Source: Singulisphaera sp. GP187
GTDB taxonomy: Bacteria > Planctomycetota > Phycisphaerae > Phycisphaerales > SM1A02
Length of the DNA stretch: 40,491 bases
Reading direction: 5' to 3'
Assembly: GCA_945888705.1 (NCBI GenBank)
Contig: CAMDAQ010000008.1
Location: 1-40,491 of the forward strand
Below are positions 16,134 through 25,681 of the stretch, in pieces. The translations under genes and the position numbers were made by a program. The notes under the pieces are model-generated. The model was not told the origin of the DNA and searched no databases. It was given only the letters and a program-made list of their open reading frames with translations. The number at the start of each line of letters is the position of its first letter. The stretch's first letter is position 1.

Positions 16134-16976
16134 TCACTTGGCCGGGATCGTCAGGCTCTGGCCAGCCTTGAGCGAGCCATCGGAACCGATCGAGTTGGCC
16201 TCGCGGATGCGATCGACATTGGCCTTGGTCGCGGTGCCGTATTCGGCCTTGGCGATCTTCCACAGGGTGTCACCGTTCTTGACGGTGTAGCGACGGCCGG
16301 TCGTGCCGGTCGACTTGCTGCCGCCCTTCTTCGCCGGTGCCGACGAGCCACGCGTTGCTCCACGGGTCGACTTGCCGGCGGCTGCGATCTGCTCACCAGC
16401 GGGAAGCTGGTCAGCGGCGGGCAGCTTGAGGGCGGTGCCGACCTTCAGGTTGTTGGGGTTGACGCCGGGGTTGGCATCACGGATGGCCGTCCACGCGGAC
16501 TCGCGGCCGTAGGTCTTCTTGGCGATGCCACCAAGGGTGTCGCCCGAAGCCACGGTGTAGGTCGAGGTCGCGGCAACTGGAGCGACGGGCTCCACGATCG
16601 CGGGCGTGACGGGAGCAAGACCGTTGGGACCGCCGCCGCCGTTGGTGGCGCCGGGGCCAGTCGACACCGCTGCCGGATCCTGGTTGGCCAGCGCGGGATC
16701 AACAGCCGGCTGGTCGAAGATGTCGATTTCGGTGCCCGCCGGAGGAGCGATCACTTCGATCGACGGGGTTCCCGTGGCGCCAGGGCCAAGGACGATCGTC
16801 TCGGGGAACGCCGCATCGGTCGGGCTCTGGGTGCCAAAACCACCGTCGGCGGTCAGCCCACCGCTCGAGAGCTCCCCGGTGGGGTTCGGCGAGGGGCCGG
16901 TGAGGGTGAAATAGATGCCAGTTCCGACAAAGAGAACCAGCAGGAAAGCCAACGCAATCTTCGTACCACGGGCCAT
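16134..16976 (-). CDS. Membrane-anchored protein with two LysM domains
   Basis: This 280-aa protein starts with MARGTKIALAFLLVLFVGTGIYFTL, an uncleaved signal anchor. A Pro/Gly/Thr-rich linker follows to about 135, then two LysM domains (YTVASGDTLGGIAKKTYG and YTVKNGDTLWKIAKAEYG) joined by a Ser/Thr/Lys-rich linker. LysM binds N-acetylglucosamine polymers such as peptidoglycan, so the protein probably tethers the inner membrane to the wall. No catalytic domain is attached. The ATG at 16976 has a perfect GGAAGGAG Shine-Dalgarno sequence 6 nt upstream. It is last in the operon, 67 bp after secDF with a hairpin between, so its expression may be partly separate from secDF. A strong terminator follows. 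Confidence 0.9.
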   Translation of the reverse strand: MARGTKIALAFLLVLFVGTGIYFTLTGPSPNPTGELSSGGLTADGGFGTQSPTDAAFPETIVLGPGATGTPSIEVIAPPAGTEIDIFDQPAVDPALANQDPAAVSTGPGATNGGGGPNGLAPVTPAIVEPVAPVAATSTYTVASGDTLGGIAKKTYGRESAWTAIRDANPGVNPNNLKVGTALKLPAADQLPAGEQIAAAGKSTRGATRGSSAPAKKGGSKSTGTTGRRYTVKNGDTLWKIAKAEYGTATKANVDRIREANSIGSDGSLKAGQSLTIPAK

Positions 16977-17014
16977 GACATGCTCCTTCCGTGAAGCGGT
17001 GTGTCTGGGAATAT

Positions 17015-17033
17015 CGGCAGCGTCCTGCTGCCG
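17015..17033 (-). terminator. Hairpin between secDF and LysM genes, possible attenuator
   Basis: On the minus strand CGGCAGC pairs with GCTGCCG around a 5-nt loop, flanked by AATAT-like arms and followed by ATATT rather than a full T-run. It may reduce read-through into the LysM gene or act as an RNA-processing site. Confidence 0.4.
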
Positions 17034-17043
17034 GGCTCAGATA

Positions 17044-20000
17044 TTATTGAACATTCTTCGGGCGCGCCACATAGCACAGCGGCGCCGCGATCAGCACCGA
17101 ACTGGCCGTACCCGCAATGAGGCCGACCAGGAAGGTGTAGGCAAACGGCCGGATGCCGGTGCCGCCGAGCCAGAACAGGATCAGTGCCGTGGCCAGGGTC
17201 GCGCCGCCGGTGAGCACCGTACGGCTGAAGGTCTGGTTGATGGCGTCGTTGACCATGTCGCGCGTGGCGAACTCGGCCTTGCCCTTGTTCTCGCGGATGC
17301 GGTCGAGGATGACGATCGTGTCGTTCAGCGAGTAACCGATGATCGTCAGCAAGCCCGAGATCACGTTCAGGTCGATGCGGAAGCCCTCGATGAGCGTGGA
17401 GGCGCCAAAGGCCGAACCCTCGGTGCGGATGCTGAACGCCAGCGCGCCCAGGCAGACGCAGACGTTGAACGACACGGCCACGATCGTCGCCATGCTGTAC
17501 CGCAGGCTGCCGAAGCGCAGCCAGATGTACAGCAGCATGCCGATCATGCTGAGGACGACCGCCACCACGGCGCTTGCCGCCAGGTTCTCGGCGACCTTGG
17601 GCGAGAAGCTGCTCACCTGCTCCAGGCTGAGCTTCTGCGTGAGCGCCGCGTTGACGAGCTTCCACTCCGGCTGGGCCACCACACGATCCCACGTTGCGGC
17701 ATCGACCTTGGAGAGCAGCGCCTTGGGATCGACCGTCAGCATGACGATCGACGTGTAGCCCGCATTCGGATTGCCGGCCTGCGCCATGTCGAGGCCGATG
17801 AGCTCGGTCTCGCGCGACGAGATGGGCCCGAAGTCAGGCTGCGACCGCATGCGGCCGAGGCGCGCCTGCGCATCGGCCAGCGTGATCGGCGGAGCGATGC
17901 CCTCGATCAGCACGGCGACGCCACCGGCGTACTCGCGCACGCTCTCGTTGCGGCCATCGCGCCCGATGACCGCGCCGAGCGTCTCGGCGTTGACCGGCCG
18001 GGTCTGGAGCGCAGCAGCATCGGAGCCCGCGCCCTTGAAGGTCAGGGGCAGCGTGACTTCGATGTCCTTGGCGAAGGCGTTGGCGACCGCGTCGACGACG
18101 GGCTCGGTGGCCGTGTCGTCGCCGCTGAAGTCAGCGGGGTTGGCGACCTTGATCTGGAAGGACGAGGCCTTGCCATCGGCGGTCGAATCACCCACGGTCA
18201 GCACGCTGGCGTTGCGCAGCTGGGCCACCGCGGCCGAAGCACCCGCGGCCTCTCCGATCGCGCGGATGCGCTGTTCGACCTCGGCGCGAGTCAGGGCCAG
18301 GCGGCCATCTGCGCTTGCGGCCTCGCCCGTCGCGGCGCGACGGGTGACGAGCGTCATCGTCATGCCGCCGCGGAACTCGGTGTCGAGCATCTCGCGGCCG
18401 CTGGTGAAGGTCGCCACGATGCTGACGACCGCCAGCACGATGCAGCCGAGCCAGAGCACGCCGCGCTTGCCGATCCAGTCGATGTTCGGACGCAGCGCCG
18501 AGGCGATGCCCGGGAAGATCGTGGTGATGAACGGCAGGCTCTTGCGGTTCAGGACCGTGGTCCACACGTCGAGCAGCACTCGGGTCACCACGATGGCCGT
18601 GAAGAGCGTGGTGATCACGCCGATGGCCATGGTGAGCGCGAAGCCCTTCACTTCCGTCGCCGCGACCTTGTACAGCACGACGCAGACGATCAGGTTCGTG
18701 ATGTTGCCGTCGACGATCGCGCTGAAGGCACGCTTGTAGGCGATGTCGACCGCGTCGCGCAGACGCTCCTTGTGCTCGGCCATCTCCTCGCGCAGGCGCT
18801 CGAAGATGAGCACGTTGGCATCGACCGCCATGGCGATCGAGAGTGCCACGCCAGCGAGGCCCGGCAGCGTGAACGAACCGTCGATCGCCGCCATCGTGCC
18901 GAACAGGAACAAGGCGTTGAGGGCCAGGGCGATCACGGCGATGATGCCGCCGCCGAGGTACCAGGCCACCATGATCACGGCCGTTGCACCGGCCGAGAGC
19001 AGGAGCGCCTCGAACCCGCGGGCCAGGTTGTCCTTGCCGAGCGCCGGGCCGAGGATGCTGACCGAGACGGGCTCGGGCTTGAGCTTGGCCTCGAGTTCGC
19101 CGCCTTCGAGCACGCGGATCAGGTAGGTGATGTCCTCGTTGGAGAAGTTGCCGGTGATGCGGCCTGAGCCGTTGATCTGCGACTGCAGGGTGGGCGCGGT
19201 GTAGAGCTCGCCGTCGAGCACGATGCCCATGGGGCGCTGCAGGTTGGCGCCGGTGAGCCGGCCCATCGCGATGCCGCCCTGCTGGTCAAGCTGGAACGCG
19301 ACGCACGGACGTCCGAACTCGTCGGCGTCGCGGCGCGCGCTCTTCATCGACCAGACCTGGCCCGGCGCGTGCGTCATGCTCATCGCATCGGTGTCGTAGA
19401 GCAGGACGTAGACCTGGCCCTCGTGCTGAGCCGACACCATGTCGCGGCCGCGGAAGAAGGTCGCGGGATCAGCCAGCAGTGCCTCGAGCTGGCGCGGATC
19501 GTCGTACCACTGCTTCAGGTCGTTGAGCCGGTACCAGCTCGCAACCACGCTGTCGGTGCCATCGGGGCCGCGCTCGGACAGCTGCGTCTGCAGCTCGCCC
19601 ACGTTCACGCCCTGCGGGTTCGCAGCGCTGACGGGGATGTGGAACTCAAGCACGCCCGCGGCGCGCAGCAGGCGCTTCAGGTCCTCGGGATCCTCGTAGC
19701 CGGTCATCGCCGACGCGTAGGCGTCGTACTCCTTGACCAGTGCATCGAGCTCGGCCGAGTATTCGGGGCACTGCTTGGCGATCGCCTCGAGCTCGCGCTC
19801 GCGGGGGCTCGGGCCGTACACAGGGTTGCCGGCCTCGTCGAAGAGGGCCTTGCCCTTGTCGTCGCGAAGGCGGTCACCCTTGGTCGAGAGCTGGAAGGCG
19901 CGCTTGAGGCGCGACTCGTTCACGCTCGAGGCAAGCAGCGACTCCCGGGCCTTGCGCTCGAGGAGTTCGGCGGAAGCGATGCGCTCCTCGATGGGAGCGA

Positions 20001-20547
20001 GCGCGGCGGCATCGGCGGCCTGCTCAAGCGCGGCCTGGTAGGCGGCGCGGGCCTCGATGGCCTGGTCGTGCGAGGTCTGCAGCTGGGCAAGCAGTTCCGC
20101 GCGGCTGCCGGCTGCGGGTGCGGCACCATCCTTGGGTGCGGGCACGAGCGAGGTCGCGCTGCGTTCCTGCAGCGCGCGGTCGAGTTCGCGCGCGGTGAGC
20201 TGCATGCGACCGGCCACTTCTGCCAGGCGGATTCGGAAGGCATCCTGCAGCCCCTTGCCTTCTTCCGAAGGCAGTGGCATGACGATCTCGATGCGGTCCC
20301 GACCCTGCGGGGTCATGCTGATGTCGAGCACACCCTGCGGGTTCACGCGCCGCTTGAGCGCATCGATCACCTGCGTGAGCACCGACGGCGAATCGACGCC
20401 CTCGGGCATCTCGACGGCGTAGACGAGGCTGACCCCGCCGCGCAGGTCCTTGCCCAGGCGGATCTTCTCCTTGGGCGGCCAGACGGCGAGCGCCGCGAGC
20501 ACGGCAAGGACAGCGATGAGGATGATCTTCGTGGTCAGCTTGTTCAT
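17044..20547 (-). CDS. secDF: Protein translocase SecD-SecF fusion
   Basis: This 1167-aa single chain contains both accessory translocase subunits. The SecD part runs from TM1 (residues 7-23) through GKDLRGGVSLVYAVE, a large periplasmic region, and the five-TM block with VDANVLIFERLREE. The SecF part begins near 690 (IDWIGKRGVLWLG) and has TEFRGGMTM and GYSLNDTIVILDRIRENKGK. SecDF uses the proton-motive force to pull exported proteins through SecYEG. An unusual Ala/Glu-rich helical insertion of about 130 residues lies in the first periplasmic domain (about 130-290) and is predicted to be coiled coil. Fused SecDF is known in planctomycetes and some Firmicutes. It follows yajC by 16 bp. The SecF half also carries a longer periplasmic loop than usual. 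Confidence 0.95.
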   Translation of the reverse strand: MNKLTTKIILIAVLAVLAALAVWPPKEKIRLGKDLRGGVSLVYAVEMPEGVDSPSVLTQVIDALKRRVNPQGVLDISMTPQGRDRIEIVMPLPSEEGKGLQDAFRIRLAEVAGRMQLTARELDRALQERSATSLVPAPKDGAAPAAGSRAELLAQLQTSHDQAIEARAAYQAALEQAADAAALAPIEERIASAELLERKARESLLASSVNESRLKRAFQLSTKGDRLRDDKGKALFDEAGNPVYGPSPRERELEAIAKQCPEYSAELDALVKEYDAYASAMTGYEDPEDLKRLLRAAGVLEFHIPVSAANPQGVNVGELQTQLSERGPDGTDSVVASWYRLNDLKQWYDDPRQLEALLADPATFFRGRDMVSAQHEGQVYVLLYDTDAMSMTHAPGQVWSMKSARRDADEFGRPCVAFQLDQQGGIAMGRLTGANLQRPMGIVLDGELYTAPTLQSQINGSGRITGNFSNEDITYLIRVLEGGELEAKLKPEPVSVSILGPALGKDNLARGFEALLLSAGATAVIMVAWYLGGGIIAVIALALNALFLFGTMAAIDGSFTLPGLAGVALSIAMAVDANVLIFERLREEMAEHKERLRDAVDIAYKRAFSAIVDGNITNLIVCVVLYKVAATEVKGFALTMAIGVITTLFTAIVVTRVLLDVWTTVLNRKSLPFITTIFPGIASALRPNIDWIGKRGVLWLGCIVLAVVSIVATFTSGREMLDTEFRGGMTMTLVTRRAATGEAASADGRLALTRAEVEQRIRAIGEAAGASAAVAQLRNASVLTVGDSTADGKASSFQIKVANPADFSGDDTATEPVVDAVANAFAKDIEVTLPLTFKGAGSDAAALQTRPVNAETLGAVIGRDGRNESVREYAGGVAVLIEGIAPPITLADAQARLGRMRSQPDFGPISSRETELIGLDMAQAGNPNAGYTSIVMLTVDPKALLSKVDAATWDRVVAQPEWKLVNAALTQKLSLEQVSSFSPKVAENLAASAVVAVVLSMIGMLLYIWLRFGSLRYSMATIVAVSFNVCVCLGALAFSIRTEGSAFGASTLIEGFRIDLNVISGLLTIIGYSLNDTIVILDRIRENKGKAEFATRDMVNDAINQTFSRTVLTGGATLATALILFWLGGTGIRPFAYTFLVGLIAGTASSVLIAAPLCYVARPKNVQ

Positions 20548-20563
20548 GGTGGTCCCGCGCCGA

Positions 20564-20960
20564 TCAGTCGGCGCTCTTGGCCTTCTCGATGATGTCGCTC
20601 ACGGCGCTCCGCGCGAAGGTGAGCTTGGTGCCCGACGACTCATCCACGCGCAGCGTGACCTGGTCGCTCTTGACCTCGGTCACCACGCCGATGATGCCGC
20701 CAATCGTCTGCACGCGGTCGCGGTTGGCGATCGACGCGAGCATGGCTTCGCGCTTCTTGCGCTCCTTGCGGCCGGTGATCATGGGCAGCACGAGGATGAC
20801 GAGCATCATCGGGATGAGGATCCAGAAGAACCCGCCCGGATCCTGCGGAGCGGCCGCCGGTGCGGCGCCGCCGGCCGGGGCGGAGCCCTCGACGGCGACT
20901 GGTGCGGGAGCTGGCTGGCCCGGAAGAGGCGGTGCCTGCAGGATGGCGGCGGCGATGAAA

Positions 20961-20968
<8 letters not shown>
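20564..20968 (-). CDS. yajC: Preprotein translocase subunit YajC
   Basis: This 134-aa YajC protein has one transmembrane helix (FFWILIPMMLVILVLPMI, about 47-64), then the basic KERKKREAMLASIANRDRVQTIGGIIGVV block and the KLTFARSAVSDII end typical of the family. The Pro/Ala-rich N-terminal extension of about 45 residues is longer than in Escherichia coli YajC and resembles planctomycete versions. YajC forms a complex with SecDF, encoded directly downstream. The start overlaps the tgt stop by 8 bp, which implies coupled translation. The order tgt-yajC-secD(F) is the widely conserved arrangement. Confidence 0.95.
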
Positions 20969-22118
<1,150 letters not shown>

Positions 22119-22119
22119 G

Positions 22120-23232
22120 TCAGGTGTCCCGGCTCGCGCGGCTCAGGGTCTCGCGCTCGGAGCGCGTGAGCGAGCCGATGCCCTGCACCTGGATCTTGGC
22201 CAGGATGCGATCGATCTCGGCGTTGTCGGGTGCCTGGCGACGGGCGCGGCGTGCCGCACCCGCGCGGCTCGTGGGATCGACGCGGCCGAGGAAGTCGAAG
22301 AAGCCGTGCAGGTGGTGCGTGTTCCCGATGAAGTACCAACCCGCGATCGCGCCGCCGAGGTGCGCCGCCTCGCCGCCGGCGTTGTTGCCCGCGCGCACGA
22401 TTGTCCAGATCGCCCAGCCCAGGAGCAGGATCGCCAGCGTGCGCAGCTTCATGGGAATGACGAAGAAGAGCAGCACCTGCGTGTTGGGGGCCAGCCGTGC
22501 TGCGGCGAACATGATGCCGAAGATGCCGGCGCTCGCACCCACGAGCGGCGTGGTGGGATCGTTGAAGAGCAGGCCGGGGATCGCCGGCAGCTTGAGCAGC
22601 GCGAGCGCCCATCCGCCCAGGTTGAGCGCCAGGTACATCAGCGCGCCGAAGATCCCGCAGAGCAGGTAGAAGGCCAGGTAACGCTTCTTCCCGAGGTAGC
22701 TCTCGATCACGCCACCGAAGAAGAAGAGCCCGAGCATGTTGAAGATCAGGTGGTTCCCATCGGCATGCACGAACTGGAAGCCGACGATGCGCCAGAACTC
22801 CAGGCCGGTCCAGCCGATGAACGGCTGCTCGACGATGAGCGCCTTGGCGGTCGAGAAGTAGAGCCAGCTGTTGAGAAACGGCATCAACTGGTAGCTGATG
22901 GTCCCGACCTGCGTCTTGGTGCCGGCGAGCACGATGGGCGCATCGCCTCCCATGGCGGGAACGGTGCGCTCGGCCAGCCGGCCGTTCGGCAACCGCTCGA
23001 CGCGGGTCTGCGAGACTGGCTCGAGCAGCACGACCTGCTTGCCGCGGACCTCATCGATGTCCACGCCCGGCGCCACGCTGACCTCCAGCGGCACCATGCG
23101 CGGCGGCAGGAAGCCATCGACCACGAAGACCGCGACGCAAGCGATGATGATCCACGCGGTCACGCTGAGCGAGGCCAGCGCACCGGCACCCCCCGGCGGT
23201 GGTTCGCGCCAGCGCCGCGACTCAACGCCCAT
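22120..23232 (-). CDS. Rhomboid family intramembrane serine protease
   Basis: This 370-aa membrane protein has a rhomboid core with FVHADGNHLIFNMLGLFFFG (TM2), the catalytic Ser in VGASAGIFG (Ser234) and the catalytic His in AAHLGGAIAGWYF (His291), so the Ser-His dyad is intact. An N-terminal TM (25-42) is separated from the core by an extra 80-residue soluble insert. A cytoplasmic tail of about 65 residues contains a short EIDRILAKIQVQGIGSLTRSERETL motif, often seen as a C-terminal helical piece in planctomycete rhomboids. It would cleave transmembrane substrates. The ATG at 23232 has a GGAGG Shine-Dalgarno sequence. It overlaps the NUDIX gene by 11 bp and precedes tgt by 1 bp. Confidence 0.9.
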   Translation of the reverse strand: MGVESRRWREPPPGGAGALASLSVTAWIIIACVAVFVVDGFLPPRMVPLEVSVAPGVDIDEVRGKQVVLLEPVSQTRVERLPNGRLAERTVPAMGGDAPIVLAGTKTQVGTISYQLMPFLNSWLYFSTAKALIVEQPFIGWTGLEFWRIVGFQFVHADGNHLIFNMLGLFFFGGVIESYLGKKRYLAFYLLCGIFGALMYLALNLGGWALALLKLPAIPGLLFNDPTTPLVGASAGIFGIMFAAARLAPNTQVLLFFVIPMKLRTLAILLLGWAIWTIVRAGNNAGGEAAHLGGAIAGWYFIGNTHHLHGFFDFLGRVDPTSRAGAARRARRQAPDNAEIDRILAKIQVQGIGSLTRSERETLSRASRDT

Positions 23233-23749
23233 GTCCGCTGCCTCCTGAAGCCCGCCAGAGGTGGAAGGCCGCGATCGTCTTGCCATCCTTGATCTGCCCG
23301 CTGGCGATGCGACGCTGCACCTCGTCGGGATGCACGAGCTCCACTTCGATCTGCTCGTCGGCCTCGAGTGCCTGCTCGCACGGCGTGAGCGCGGTGGCTT
23401 CGTAGAGGTGCATGAGCTCGTCACAGAATCCCGGCGACGTCAGGTAGGCGCCCAGGCGGCGCACGGCACCGGCGCGGTAGCCGCATTCCTCCTCGAGTTC
23501 GCGGCCTGCCGCGGGTTCCGGATCCTCGCCGGGTTCGAGCTTGCCCGCGCAGAACTCCTCGAGCCACTCGCCGACGGCGATGCGGTAGTTGCGGATCATG
23601 ACGAGGCGACCGTCGTCGAGGACGGGCACCACCGTGACCGCGCCGGGATGACGGACCACGTGGCGATCGAGCATGCGGCCATCGCGAGCCTGGACCTGCA
23701 GGCACTCGATGCGCAGGAAGCCTGCTTGGTGGACGATTCGACCAGTCAC
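23222..23749 (-). CDS. NUDIX hydrolase, ADP-ribose pyrophosphatase-like
   Basis: This 175-aa NUDIX enzyme has a complete Nudix box from Gly69 (GKLEPGEDPEPAAG, then RELEEECGY), matching Gx5Ex7REUxEExGU. The preceding RNYRIAVGEWLEEFCAGK and the later YLTSPGFCDELMHLYEA are typical of the ADP-ribose/ADP-sugar pyrophosphatase subgroup. The start is placed at GTG 23749: AAGGAG lies 5 nt upstream and a -10-like TATCAT stands at 23780-23775. An ATG at 23776 would begin inside the promoter hexamer. It is first in the operon leading to rhomboid, tgt and the sec genes. The likely substrate is ADP-ribose, but this is unproven. Confidence 0.85.
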   Translation of the reverse strand: MTGRIVHQAGFLRIECLQVQARDGRMLDRHVVRHPGAVTVVPVLDDGRLVMIRNYRIAVGEWLEEFCAGKLEPGEDPEPAAGRELEEECGYRAGAVRRLGAYLTSPGFCDELMHLYEATALTPCEQALEADEQIEVELVHPDEVQRRIASGQIKDGKTIAAFHLWRASGGSGHGR

Positions 23750-23774
23750 GCGCGCTCCTTCCAAGGGGTCGGGC

Positions 23775-23793
23775 ATGATAGGGTTCCGCCGTG
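23775..23793. promoter_or_regulatory. Overlapping divergent -10 elements (NUDIX operon / mlaF)
   Basis: On the plus strand, TAGGGT (23779-23784) lies 6 nt before the GTG at 23791. On the minus strand, TATCAT (23780-23775) faces the NUDIX gene, whose GTG at 23749 has its own Shine-Dalgarno sequence. The two hexamers share 2 bp, so polymerase could occupy only one direction at a time. Confidence 0.55.
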
Positions 23794-24600
23794 GAATCGT
23801 CGTCGTCCAACGAACCGCTCATCCGTGTCGCGCGCCTGCGCAAGCGCTTCGGCCGCCTGCAGGTGCTCAAGGGCGTGGATGTCGCGTTCGCCGCGGGCCA
23901 GACGACGGTGGTGCTCGGGCCAAGCGGCTGCGGCAAGAGCGTGCTGCTCAAGCACATCGTGGGCCTGCTGCGGCCCGATGCCGGCGAAGTCTGGTTCGAC
24001 GGCCTCCGCGTGGACCGCATGCGCGAGGCCGAGCTCGGTTCGGTCCGGCGGCACATCGGATTCCTGTTCCAGATGAGCGCCCTCTTCGATTCGCTGAGCG
24101 TGGCCGACAACCTGGCGTTCCCGCTGCGCGAGCACGGCGTGACCGACGAGGCCGTGGTGCAGGCGCGGATCCAGCGCGTGGCCACCATGGTCGGGCTCTC
24201 GTCCTCGCTGAACCAGATGCCTGCGGAACTCTCCGGCGGCCAGCGCAAGCGCATCGCCCTCGCCCGGGCGATCGTGCGCGATCCCAAGGTCGTGCTGTAC
24301 GACGAGCCGACCACCGGCCTCGACCCGATCCGTTCGGACATCATCAATGAGCTCATCCTGAAGCTCAAGCGCGAGCTGCGCATCACCGGCATCGTGGTCA
24401 CGCACGACCTGCAGTCGGCCTTCAAGGTCGGTGACCGGTTCGTGCTGATGCACGAGGGTTCCGTGCGATTCGAGGGCTCCGCCGCTGAACTTCGAGCATG
24501 CCAGGACCCGGTCGTCCACCGGTTCCTCCAGGGCGAGGCGTCGCCGGAGGAACTCGCGGAGATCCGCGGCAACGGTGCCTCTACACTGGGCGCCCCATGA
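23791..24600 (+). CDS. ABC transporter ATP-binding protein, MlaF-like
   Basis: This 269-aa ATPase has Walker A GPSGCGKS (43-50), Q-loop FLFQMSALFDSL, signature LSGGQ (147-151), Walker B VVLYDE (167-172) and the H-loop THD. The phrases QMSALFDSLSVADNLAFPL and PTTGLDPIRSDIINELI are hallmarks of the MlaF/Ttg2A group. That group energises phospholipid movement between inner and outer membranes. It overlaps the MCE-domain gene by 4 bases (ATGA). The start GTG at 23791 has TAGGGT 6 nt before it. The permease (MlaE) gene that normally belongs to the set is not adjacent. Confidence 0.9.
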   Translation: MESSSSNEPLIRVARLRKRFGRLQVLKGVDVAFAAGQTTVVLGPSGCGKSVLLKHIVGLLRPDAGEVWFDGLRVDRMREAELGSVRRHIGFLFQMSALFDSLSVADNLAFPLREHGVTDEAVVQARIQRVATMVGLSSSLNQMPAELSGGQRKRIALARAIVRDPKVVLYDEPTTGLDPIRSDIINELILKLKRELRITGIVVTHDLQSAFKVGDRFVLMHEGSVRFEGSAAELRACQDPVVHRFLQGEASPEELAEIRGNGASTLGAP

Positions 24601-25571
24601 AGGACTCGACGCGCAACTTCGTCACGGGCCTGGTGAGCATCGGCGCGATCGGCGTGCTGATCGGCCTGCTCCTGATGTTCGGCGAACTGCGCTGGCTGAT
24701 CCAGCCGTCGTACCGGGTCACGGTCGCCGCCAACATCGGAGCTGGGCTGCGCACGGGTTCGCAGGTCATGCTCAATGGCGTACCCATCGGCGAAGTCGTC
24801 TCGGTGAAGGTTCGTCCTTCCGAGGAACCGCCGGTGCGTGTCGAGGCCGACATCAACGCCGAGATCGACCTTCCGCAGTCGTGCGAGGTTTCGAGCGAGA
24901 GCGGCCTGATCGGCGGCGGATCGCGACTGAACTTCCGCCTGCCCGAGGATCCGGCCGCGCGCACGGCGATGGCCCCGCGCGATGGAACGTGGATCGCCAC
25001 GGCCACCTTCATGACCTTCGAGGATCGCATCGCCTCGATCGTGAGCGAGGACTTCACGGAGCTTGCGCGCAACCTCAACGAGCTCGTGGCGCCGCTGAAG
25101 GGCAGCCCCGACGATCCGGCCAACGAGGGCTCGATCCGCACAAGCGTGACGCGGCTGAACCGCATGCTCGCCTCGGCCGAGGCGGCGTTCGACGGCGCCA
25201 ACACCTGGCTCAACGACGAGCAGCTGCGCACCGATGCGAAGAGCGCCGTCTGGAAGGCGAGCCAGCTCATCGACCAGGCCAGCGCCGCGATGGAGGCTGT
25301 CGCCGGCGCCGCCAAGGGCGTGGAAGGGCAGGCCACCACGCTCGCCGCCGATCTGCGCCCCGTCATCGAGCGCATGCGCCAGACGCTCGAGAACGTGCAA
25401 GCGATCAGCGAGAAGGTCAACGCGGGCGAAGGCACCGTGGGCCAGCTTGTGAACAACCCCGACCTCTACCGCTCGCTCGAGGATGCCGGCCGCCGGCTCG
25501 CGGCGACGTTGGCTGAGGTGGAGCTCCTCGTCAAGAAGGTCAAGGACGAAGGCCTGCGCGTGGAATGGTGA
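24597..25571 (+). CDS. MlaD/MCE domain lipid-transport protein
   Basis: This 324-aa protein has one N-terminal TM helix (about 9-28), then an MCE domain at about 38-115 (YRVTVAANIGAGLRTGSQVMLNGVPIGEVVSV). A long helical C-terminal part follows (about 140-324, rich in Ala, Leu, Glu) with GTVGQLVNNPDLYRSLEDAGRRL, a motif usual in MlaD/Mce tails. MCE proteins form hexameric rings that carry lipids through the periplasm. The start is ATG 24597, overlapping the mlaF-like stop. A TACACT lies 9 nt before the ATG but is probably incidental. It ends near a bidirectional terminator. Confidence 0.9.
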   Translation: MKDSTRNFVTGLVSIGAIGVLIGLLLMFGELRWLIQPSYRVTVAANIGAGLRTGSQVMLNGVPIGEVVSVKVRPSEEPPVRVEADINAEIDLPQSCEVSSESGLIGGGSRLNFRLPEDPAARTAMAPRDGTWIATATFMTFEDRIASIVSEDFTELARNLNELVAPLKGSPDDPANEGSIRTSVTRLNRMLASAEAAFDGANTWLNDEQLRTDAKSAVWKASQLIDQASAAMEAVAGAAKGVEGQATTLAADLRPVIERMRQTLENVQAISEKVNAGEGTVGQLVNNPDLYRSLEDAGRRLAATLAEVELLVKKVKDEGLRVEW

Positions 25572-25628
25572 GCCGGGTGGCGTGAACCATTCGGTGCGCG
25601 ACCGTTCGCATCATGCAACAAACGACAA

Positions 25629-25659
25629 CGCGGAGCCGTACAGCACGGCTCCGCGTTCC
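25629..25659. terminator. Bidirectional intrinsic terminator (mlaD / OmpA-like)
   Basis: CGCGGAGCCGT (25629-25639) pairs perfectly over 11 bp with ACGGCTCCGCG (25645-25655) around a 5-nt loop. TTCCCTTGTCT follows on the plus strand and TTGTCGTTTGTTG on the minus strand. It separates two convergent genes. Confidence 0.9.
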
Positions 25660-25681
25660 CTTGTCTCCATCCGGAGGCGGT

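Noticed and set aside
16915-19167. 750-codon plus-strand open frame
   Set aside because: It lies antisense to secDF, is Asp/Arg/His/Gln-rich low-complexity sequence as expected from the reverse of GC-rich codons, and has no domain.
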